Positions 15,669 to 20,800 of a stretch of DNA of 20,800 nt are shown in pieces. Under the pieces are notes generated by a model. It searched no databases. It was given only the letters and a program-made list of their open reading frames with translations, and had not been told where the DNA came from. How positions within the stretch are numbered: position 1 is the stretch's first letter; each line of letters opens with the position of its first letter. Origin of the DNA: JBHPCZ01 sp042573625 (GTDB lineage Bacteria; Desulfobacterota; Desulfobacteria; Desulfobacterales; UBA11574); contig JBHPCZ010000057.1 in the NCBI GenBank assembly GCA_042573625.1, forward strand, positions 1-20,800, given 5' to 3'. The position numbers and the translations under genes are program-made.

Positions 15669-16289
15669 ATGACTGATTATCCGTCAAATCCATTGGAATA
15701 CGACAACGAAATTCCTCAAAATCCTCAACGATGGAGCTTTCCAATAAGACATCTCCTGTTTTCGACTCGGATATACCGAACGGTCCGCATCCTTCTCGCG
15801 GCCGGTTTTTTATACTCCGGTGTTGCCAAGTTGCTTGATCCAACATCTTTTGCCGTCATCATCGAAGCCTTTGGATTGATCCCTGAGACCTGGATCCTGC
15901 CGGTGGCAGTCATCCTTCCCGCCTCAGAGATGATCGCAGCCATCGGCCTGCTTCTTGATATCCGCGGGAGCCTGGCCTTCATCACAGGGATGCTGATTCT
16001 GTTCTTGGCGATCCTCGCCTACGGTATCTGGATGGGGCTCGACATAGACTGCGGTTGTTTCGGACCGGAAGATCCGGAGGCCAGAGCTTTTCACGGTCTA
16101 CGCCTCGCTTTTTACAGGGATATTCTGATGATGTTTTCCATCGTTTATTTATATTATTGGCGTTACCGTCGATCGACAAAACCGGCGCGTCTCCGGCATT
16201 ATTTTTCTAGAACCTATCTCAAAAATAAGATTAGGATTCAGGGCAAGGCGCGAAACTGTGCGAAAGCGGAGCATACACGTAGTATGTGA
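15669..16289 (+). CDS. MauE/DoxX-like membrane protein with MITE-derived tail
   Basis: A 206-residue inner-membrane protein with four predicted membrane helices (about 38-56, 75-97, 101-124, 150-165). LYSGVAKLLDP and the motif DIDCGCFGPED (Cys128, Cys130) resemble the MauE branch of the DoxX superfamily, whose members are linked to disulfide or redox maturation of periplasmic proteins. The first 30 residues are hydrophilic. Residues 181-206 are encoded inside the inserted MITE-like element, and the stop TGA (16287-16289) lies in it, so the natural C terminus has been replaced. The membrane core is complete, so the protein may still work. It is next to an exported rhodanese, which fits a role in periplasmic sulfur or thiol chemistry (inference). 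Confidence 0.85.
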   Translation: MTDYPSNPLEYDNEIPQNPQRWSFPIRHLLFSTRIYRTVRILLAAGFLYSGVAKLLDPTSFAVIIEAFGLIPETWILPVAVILPASEMIAAIGLLLDIRGSLAFITGMLILFLAILAYGIWMGLDIDCGCFGPEDPEARAFHGLRLAFYRDILMMFSIVYLYYWRYRRSTKPARLRHYFSRTYLKNKIRIQGKARNCAKAEHTRSM

Positions 16290-16351
16290 GCATTTTGAAC
16301 CGTTTCGCAACACCCCCATGGGCACTTAGATTGTTTTTGAGATAGGTTCTA
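16208..16351. mobile_element. MITE-like element with 18-bp inverted ends
   Basis: TAGAACCTATCTCAAAAA (16208-16225) and TTTTTGAGATAGGTTCTA (16334-16351) are perfect inverted repeats. The outermost TA on each side could be a TA target duplication, as for IS630/mariner elements. The 144-base body is nested-palindromic: GCGAAAC (16250-16256) with GTTTCGC (16302-16308), and CATAC/GTATG around 16277-16281. No transposase is encoded, so a parent element elsewhere would be needed. Confidence 0.85.
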
Positions 16352-16378
16352 AATTATTTGACAAAGGAGGTTTGATTA

Positions 16379-16909
16379 ATGCGAGCAACTAAAATGATTT
16401 TCACCTTCACACTCATAACCCTATTTGCTGTGATATTCAGCACACCCGCTGTTGCAAAAAACAAATTTGAACAGGAGGTGGAAAAAGAACAGGGTGCTGT
16501 AAAACTGGTTCGCGAGGTGCAGCGGGGCGGATATGATGTCGTCACCACCGCGGAACTGAAAAAATGGATCGATGAAGATAAAAACATACTGATCGTCGAC
16601 ACCATGCCCTACAAGGCTAGCTATAAAAAAGCCCATGTTCCCGGTTCAAAACAGTTCCTGTTTCCGATTCCGGATATGAAAACCTGGGACATAAAAGAAA
16701 CGGACGGCAAGACCAAAGAAGATTTCATGGCACTATTGGGTCCTGACAAAAATAAAACCATTGTTATTTACTGCGGTTTTGTTAAATGTACCCGCAGCCA
16801 CAACGGTGCGGCGTGGGCCAAAAAACTCGGCTACAAGAATGTTTACCGTCATCCCGGCGGAATTTTTTCCTGGAAGGGCGCAAAATATCCGACCGAAGGC
16901 GCAAAATAG
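16379..16909 (+). CDS. Exported rhodanese-like protein
   Basis: A 176-residue periplasmic or lipophilic-leader protein. Residues 1-26 form a signal peptide (hydrophobic core IFTFTLITLFAVIF, then cleavage after AVA). A single rhodanese domain follows: the TTAELKKWIDEDKNILIVDT start, AHVPGSKQF, and the active-site loop YCGFVKCTRS with Cys132 and a second Cys137. It ends with the typical YKNVYRHPGGIFSWKGAKYP. Rhodaneses carry sulfane sulfur on the active cysteine. AAAGGAGG (16363-16370) gives strong initiation and lies just beyond the MITE-like element, which separates the gene from the MauE-like gene and may have changed their co-transcription. Two loop cysteines are unusual and could allow a disulfide. 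Confidence 0.92.
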   Translation: MRATKMIFTFTLITLFAVIFSTPAVAKNKFEQEVEKEQGAVKLVREVQRGGYDVVTTAELKKWIDEDKNILIVDTMPYKASYKKAHVPGSKQFLFPIPDMKTWDIKETDGKTKEDFMALLGPDKNKTIVIYCGFVKCTRSHNGAAWAKKLGYKNVYRHPGGIFSWKGAKYPTEGAK

Positions 16910-16994
16910 TATCCAATAGACTTTTACTCTCGCCCGCTCTCCCGCAGAAACGGGATCGCTCGAGGCCGAAAAGGCCACAGAGGAAAAAATTATC

Positions 16995-17066
16995 TTTGCC
17001 TGATTTTTTGACCCAGGTTAAATGGTTTTCAAATTTAACCGAGCAGGGGAGGAAAACTCAGGCAAA
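16995..17066. repeat. Copy B hairpin 1
   Basis: TTTGCCTGA (16995-17003) pairs with TCAGGCAAA (17058-17066), extended by TTTT/AAAA past a bulged C. The arms are the same as in copy A. The loop holds its own hairpin, GGTTAAAT (17016-17023) with ATTTAACC (17033-17040). Confidence 0.85.
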
Positions 17067-17153
17067 ATATTGAGCTTTCGGCAGATCAATTTGGACGATA
17101 GACAAATAACCACTAATAGGTAAATCCATATCAAATACGCAGCGCGTTAGCGA

Positions 17154-17224
17154 TTGATGAGAATCCTCCTTCCTTGCCCAGTTAAACCTTTAATCGTTTA
17201 ACCGGGGTCAAGGATTCTCATCAA
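17154..17224. repeat. Copy B hairpin 2
   Basis: TTGATGAGAATCCT (17154-17167) pairs perfectly with AGGATTCTCATCAA (17211-17224). Against copy A the stem differs at two positions and both are compensated on the other arm. The loop holds GTTAAAC (17181-17187) with GTTTAAC (17196-17202). Confidence 0.9.
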
Positions 17225-17322
17225 AAAAACTCTGAGTGCTCTGTGAGCTCTGTGAGAGAATAATGTAAGACCCTTTCAGGGGTGGGTATTGACTTGCCGC
17301 GGTTCTGTGACATGTTAGTGAA

Positions 17323-18513
17323 TCAGATCACGGCGGCAAATCTTCTTTCCCTTGATATCGAGGCATCAACGATTCTTTTGAGTCGATACTTCAGTTTCAA
17401 CCGGTTTAAGTAGGTCATCGGAGATTTTGAAACCTTAACCTTTCCGGCAAGAGTAGCCTCCGGTTCAAACAATAGATCAAGAATATGGCTCGTGGGCGTG
17501 ATGCGATTCAGATGGTGAACACAACCCGCGCAGTAGGCAATGGTCATGTTGCTATGGGTCTCTTTTTTTCTAAGGATTCCCCAGTTTGATGAAAGATCGG
17601 ATGACATACATTCGACTGCGCCGCCTTCACCGCAGCAGTAGGCCGTTTCCCTGCAATGCGGCATCTCTTCAATAAATAATCCCTGTTTTATAACCAGTTC
17701 CCTGACCGCGGCATGAACCTGCTCCTCAAACCTGACGGCACACGGATCATGAATGGTAATGGTTTCATTTACCTGCTTTCTTGAAGGCAAACCGTTTTGC
17801 GCAACGAATTCATAAACGGTCTTAACAGTGAGTTCCCTGCCGTATCGGCTGAAGGTTTTGTAACAGTTGGGGCAGGAGACATAAACATTCTGTATTCGGT
17901 TTTTGAGGAGAAAATCCTTCATTTCTCCAAACATGGCATCGAAATACGCCTCCCGACCAAGATCGTGGGAAGGTTTCGTGCAGCAATCAAGGACAATCCC
18001 CAGCGTCGGGATCTGTTTTCTCATGTACTCATACAGTTTGATTGTCTTGTCCGGCCGCGTGCCCGGCAGGGTGCAGCCGGGAAAGAAAATCGTGTCACAA
18101 CCTTCTGGGAGGGCATACCAGGTGTAGCGCTTTGACGTCCCACGCCTTTCATAATTCAGGATGCCTTTATGTTGTGAAAAGTCTTTGTTGCCTTGTCTCA
18201 CCGTTTCCCGGCGCATCTCCAGAAACATTTCAGAGGGATCGATCTTAACCGGGCATACCGCGGCACACAGTTGGCAGAGGCTGCATTCAAACCCCATGGC
18301 AAGACACCTTTTATCCAAAGGGTCAAACGCGTCGGCAATTTCTTTGGGTTTGCCGTATGTTTTTAAGAATCCGCATTCCTCTATGCAGATTTCGCAGTTG
18401 ATGCACTTATCTGAAATTATTTTCAGTTCTTTTTCGATTTTTCCTCTATGCATCTGTTTTTTCTTACGAGCCCTTATATACGAGTTTGCGCGGTTTAATA
18501 TAGGATTATCCAT
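17323..18513 (-). CDS. HdrD/GlpC-like Fe-S protein with two CCG domains
   Basis: A cytoplasmic or membrane-associated electron-transfer protein of the heterodisulfide reductase D/GlpC type. From ATG 18513 it is 396 residues. The N-terminal ferredoxin part has two 4Fe-4S motifs: Cys37, 40, 43, 47 and Cys77, 80, 83, 87. Two cysteine-rich CCG domains follow: DCCTKPSHDLG with PNCYKTF, then YCCGEGG with CAGC. The first deviates from CCG (CCT). A TTG start at 18561 would add 16 residues; neither start has a good ribosome-binding site. It follows yedF by about 66 bases on the same strand. A redox role in thiol/disulfide or selenium metabolism is possible from context, but the substrate is unknown. 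Confidence 0.88.
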   Translation of the reverse strand: MDNPILNRANSYIRARKKKQMHRGKIEKELKIISDKCINCEICIEECGFLKTYGKPKEIADAFDPLDKRCLAMGFECSLCQLCAAVCPVKIDPSEMFLEMRRETVRQGNKDFSQHKGILNYERRGTSKRYTWYALPEGCDTIFFPGCTLPGTRPDKTIKLYEYMRKQIPTLGIVLDCCTKPSHDLGREAYFDAMFGEMKDFLLKNRIQNVYVSCPNCYKTFSRYGRELTVKTVYEFVAQNGLPSRKQVNETITIHDPCAVRFEEQVHAAVRELVIKQGLFIEEMPHCRETAYCCGEGGAVECMSSDLSSNWGILRKKETHSNMTIAYCAGCVHHLNRITPTSHILDLLFEPEATLAGKVKVSKSPMTYLNRLKLKYRLKRIVDASISRERRFAAVI

Positions 18514-18579
18514 GGAGCGATTTAAGTGCAAAACACTCGAATCCTCGACCCCTTGTACCAACTCATCGGGAGAAGAACA

Positions 18580-19176
18580 TTAAATATTAATCACCTTATC
18601 CGCCAGCTGCATGGCGGTGACGATGTCGAGCATATTGGTGGTTTCACCCACCTGTTTTTGATCGAGAAGGTTAAAATGATTCAGGCAGGTTCCACAGACC
18701 AGGATCTGAAGCCCTTCTTTTTCATATTCCTTCAAAACCGGCAGGACCTCGGAACCTTCGATAGTGAGCTTGACTCCGTTGTTTACGAAGATCAGACGCC
18801 AAAGCTCGGGGCCCATCTCTTTGAGCGTTTTTATAAAGCTGGCCATGAGTTTCAAACCAAGTCCGTCATCCCCGTAGCCAACGCGATCCGTGGCAACCAT
18901 GACCATGATTTTCATTTGTCCTTCTTCCGGTTTTGGGGCAACCGGACTATCGTAAACAACCGTATCTCCCATCGTCCCGAAGACAAGAAAATCATCTCCT
19001 TCCCGTTCCGCGGAAACCTCGAATTGCCGAGACTCTAGAAAGCGGGTAACATTTTGTTGAGATGCTTCGTTATCCACAACAACTTTAACGATACCTGGAT
19101 GCTCTTTCTCTATGGTATCCTTCGCCAGTAACACCGGAGCCGGGCAGGCCAAGCCCCTTGCGTCTATCTCTTTCAT
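18580..19176 (-). CDS. yedF: Selenium metabolism protein YedF
   Basis: A 198-residue two-domain protein. The N-terminal TusA/SirA-like domain begins MKEIDARGLACPAPVLLAK, with Cys10-Pro11 as the expected sulfur- or selenium-carrying site. The C-terminal DsrE-like domain includes GSEVLPVLKEYEKEG and ILVCGTCLNHFNLLDQ, with two more conserved cysteines. This fusion is the family that co-occurs with selenium utilisation; a direct role in selenium delivery is suggested but not firmly known. AGAGGAG is well placed before the ATG. It lies between ybaK-like and Fe-S genes on the same strand, and 3 kb from selD, which supports a selenium link. Confidence 0.93.
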   Translation of the reverse strand: MKEIDARGLACPAPVLLAKDTIEKEHPGIVKVVVDNEASQQNVTRFLESRQFEVSAEREGDDFLVFGTMGDTVVYDSPVAPKPEEGQMKIMVMVATDRVGYGDDGLGLKLMASFIKTLKEMGPELWRLIFVNNGVKLTIEGSEVLPVLKEYEKEGLQILVCGTCLNHFNLLDQKQVGETTNMLDIVTAMQLADKVINI

Positions 19177-19231
19177 GGCTTCTCCTCTGATATATCCCGT
19201 ATAATAGTATTTCTAAATTTATAAACAACCC

Positions 19232-19696
19232 CTACTTCTGGGTTAAGTCTGCGACCTTGCAGTCGAGGACATCGACGATATCCCCTGGATTCATCATTAG
19301 CATAATTCCTCTTTGCCCGCCGTTAATGAGAACTTTTTCAAAAACCATAAGGCTTTTTTCCATTATCGCCGGCAGCCGCTGCATTGATCCAAAGGGGCTG
19401 ATACCACCCACTTGGTACCCCGTCAAACGTTCGGCCGTTGTGGTATCGACCATGGCGGCCCTTTTTACGGAAAAGGCTTTCGCAAGACCCTTTAACGCCG
19501 CTTGCTTGTTTCCGGGCATCAGGACAAAACAAAATTTCTTTTGTCCTATATCAACAACCAGCGTCTTGATGGTGCGCTCAACAGGAAATCCAACAGCCCG
19601 GGCCGCAAACTCAGCCCCTTTTTCTTCATGGGTATACTTTATTATTTCAAATGGTATCCTTTTTTGTTTAAGATATTTTACTGCCCTTGTGGACAT
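19232..19696 (-). CDS. ybaK: YbaK/EbsC-family aminoacyl-tRNA deacylase
   Basis: A 154-residue protein of the YbaK family, which hydrolyses mischarged Cys-tRNA(Pro) and similar substrates. The family hallmarks are present: TIKTLVVDIGQKKFCFVLMPGNKQ, with a substrate-pocket lysine, and the GYQVGGISPFG loop (about residues 93-103). The length is normal. It appears to be the first gene of a leftward group with yedF (55 bases away) and the Fe-S gene. The ATG has only a weak upstream AGGAT. Exact substrate (Cys- or another aminoacyl-tRNA) cannot be told from sequence alone. Confidence 0.92.
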   Translation of the reverse strand: MSTRAVKYLKQKRIPFEIIKYTHEEKGAEFAARAVGFPVERTIKTLVVDIGQKKFCFVLMPGNKQAALKGLAKAFSVKRAAMVDTTTAERLTGYQVGGISPFGSMQRLPAIMEKSLMVFEKVLINGGQRGIMLMMNPGDIVDVLDCKVADLTQK

Positions 19697-19930
19697 ATTT
19701 GTTGTTATCCTGAAAGCGTTTTAATACTGATTTCCAAAGACAAGGGAAATATCAGACATAACCGATATAATCCAATTGATATTCTTAATGGATAGTGAGA
19801 TGATGATAGATGGAATCTATGTGGTTTGGAACAGAGTGAGAAACTTGCGTTAAATTTTATAGTTGAGTATAGTGGCGGTCTCTAAGCGGTCGTCATTCAA
19901 AAATGTAATTCTTGGATTTTTATACATCAA

Positions 19931-20800
19931 ATGCCGTTAATCTCGAAGTCAACCTACAGGCCCCCGGTTTTATTCTCAAATGCGCATATCCAAACCATTT
20001 ACCCGACACTGTTCAGGAAAATAAGAGGGGTGAATTATGTCAGGGAACGAATTTTAACAGACGACAATGATTTTATCGATCTGGACTGGTCGCGCGTGGG
20101 TGCGGATATGGCCGTAATAGTCTCTCACGGGCTGGAAGGTCATTCACAGCGTTCTTATATGCTCGGAATGATCAAGGCATTTAACCGGAGGGGGTGGGAT
20201 GGCGTAGCGTTTAATTTCAGGGGTTGCAGCGGCGAGCCCAACCGTCTCCTTCGCTCCTATCATAGCGGTGCGACAGAAGATCTCCACACGGTTGTTTGCC
20301 ACGTACTCGAAATAGAGCGCTATCGCAATATTTCACTTGTCGGATTCAGCATCGGCGGCAATTTAACGCTTAAGTATCTCGGCGAAACGGGGAGAGACCT
20401 TCCCCGTCTCATCAAAAGTTCGGCGGCTGTTTCCGTGCCCTGTGACCTGGAATCGAGTGCCTCGAAACTTGCCGAAAGATCAAACATTTTATATATGAAA
20501 CGCTTTCTGAAGATGTTCCATGATAAAATGCGTGTAAAAATAGAAATCATGCCTGACACGATAGATGACTCGGGTTATACATCGATACGGACATTCAAAG
20601 AGTTTGACGCGCGGTACACCGCGCCGATCCACGGGTTTCCCAGTGTGGAGGATTACTATACCCGATGCAGCTGTAAACAATTTCTCTCAGAAATTGACAT
20701 TCCAACACTTTTGATCAATGCTCAAAACGATCCTTTTCTGCCGGATGAATGTTACCCTGTAAAGGAAGCCAGAGAAAGCCGTTCTCTTTTTCTTGAAATG
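19931..20800 (+). CDS. YheT-family alpha/beta hydrolase, cut by window end
   Basis: An open frame of 290 codons from ATG 19931 to the last base, with no stop. The product has the YheT-type start PPVLFSNAHIQTIYPTLFR, the oxyanion segment SHGLEGHS (65-72), the nucleophile elbow GFSIGGN with Ser140, and an acid in NAQNDPFLP (Asp267). The catalytic histidine should lie just beyond the window. Family members are predicted esterases or hydrolases of unknown natural substrate. No good ribosome-binding site is visible before the ATG. The gap 19697-19930 before it shows no other gene. Confidence 0.92.
   Translation, partial: MPLISKSTYRPPVLFSNAHIQTIYPTLFRKIRGVNYVRERILTDDNDFIDLDWSRVGADMAVIVSHGLEGHSQRSYMLGMIKAFNRRGWDGVAFNFRGCSGEPNRLLRSYHSGATEDLHTVVCHVLEIERYRNISLVGFSIGGNLTLKYLGETGRDLPRLIKSSAAVSVPCDLESSASKLAERSNILYMKRFLKMFHDKMRVKIEIMPDTIDDSGYTSIRTFKEFDARYTAPIHGFPSVEDYYTRCSCKQFLSEIDIPTLLINAQNDPFLPDECYPVKEARESRSLFLEM

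Larger units (their letters stand above)
16926..17294 (+). repeat. Structured repeat, copy B
   Basis: The same element as 8113-8431, in the opposite orientation. Ends: ACTCTCGCCCGCTCTCCCG at 16926-16944 and TATTGACT at 17287-17294. The CTCTGTGAG repeat block is at 17239-17258. Small hairpins CCCG/CGGG and GGCC/GGCC lie between the left end and hairpin 1. It is longer than copy A (369 against 319 bases) because both hairpin loops are larger. It fills the convergent gap between the rhodanese and Fe-S genes. Confidence 0.85.

Noticed and set aside
17231..17258. Possible CRISPR-like array in the CTCTGTGAG repeats
   Set aside because: The units are tandem, about 9 bases long and without spacers; only two or three per copy. 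They are part of the structured repeat.

Overview
The window looks like a chromosomal segment from a Gram-negative anaerobe, most likely a member of the Desulfobacterota (former Deltaproteobacteria). The reasons are the tmRNA tag ADDYNYALAA, a selenocysteine-containing SelD, a YedF selenium protein beside an HdrD-like Fe-S protein, and the protein style in general. This placement is inference; no rRNA is present.

Layout. 1-3420: ptsH-ptsI-smpB read as one rightward operon, followed by the tmRNA gene ssrA with its own promoter and a strong terminator. 3573-7205: a small coiled-coil protein, a leftward chemotaxis-type receptor with no sensor domain, a small zinc-ribbon protein, and a leftward pair made of a TGS-domain GTPase and a small unknown protein. 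7357-14171: a GC-richer SOS mutagenesis block: lexA, then a DUF72 protein translationally coupled to a Y-family (ImuB-like) polymerase that has lost its catalytic acidic residues, then a DnaE2-type polymerase whose PHP metal ligands are gone. ImuA is absent. An AT-rich four-helix-bundle gene flanked by 30-base imperfect inverted repeats sits between imuB and dnaE2. 14198-15247: leftward selD, with an in-frame UGA as residue 18 and a small hairpin just after it. 15669-16909: a MauE/DoxX-like membrane protein and an exported rhodanese, separated by a 144-base MITE-like element that supplies the last 26 codons of the first gene. 17323-19696: a leftward group of ybaK-like deacylase, yedF and an Fe-S/CCG protein. 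19931-20800: a YheT-type alpha/beta hydrolase cut by the window end.

The most unusual signal is a pair of structured repeats, 8113-8431 (minus orientation) and 16926-17294 (plus orientation). Both have the same ends and the same two hairpins at nearly the same spacing, but different spacer and loop sequences. Within each copy the two hairpin loops are complementary to each other, although the loop sequences differ between the copies. One hairpin also shows two compensatory base-pair changes. This suggests a structured RNA or DNA element with a loop-loop contact, lying in the gaps after lexA and after the Fe-S gene. I do not recognise it as a named family.
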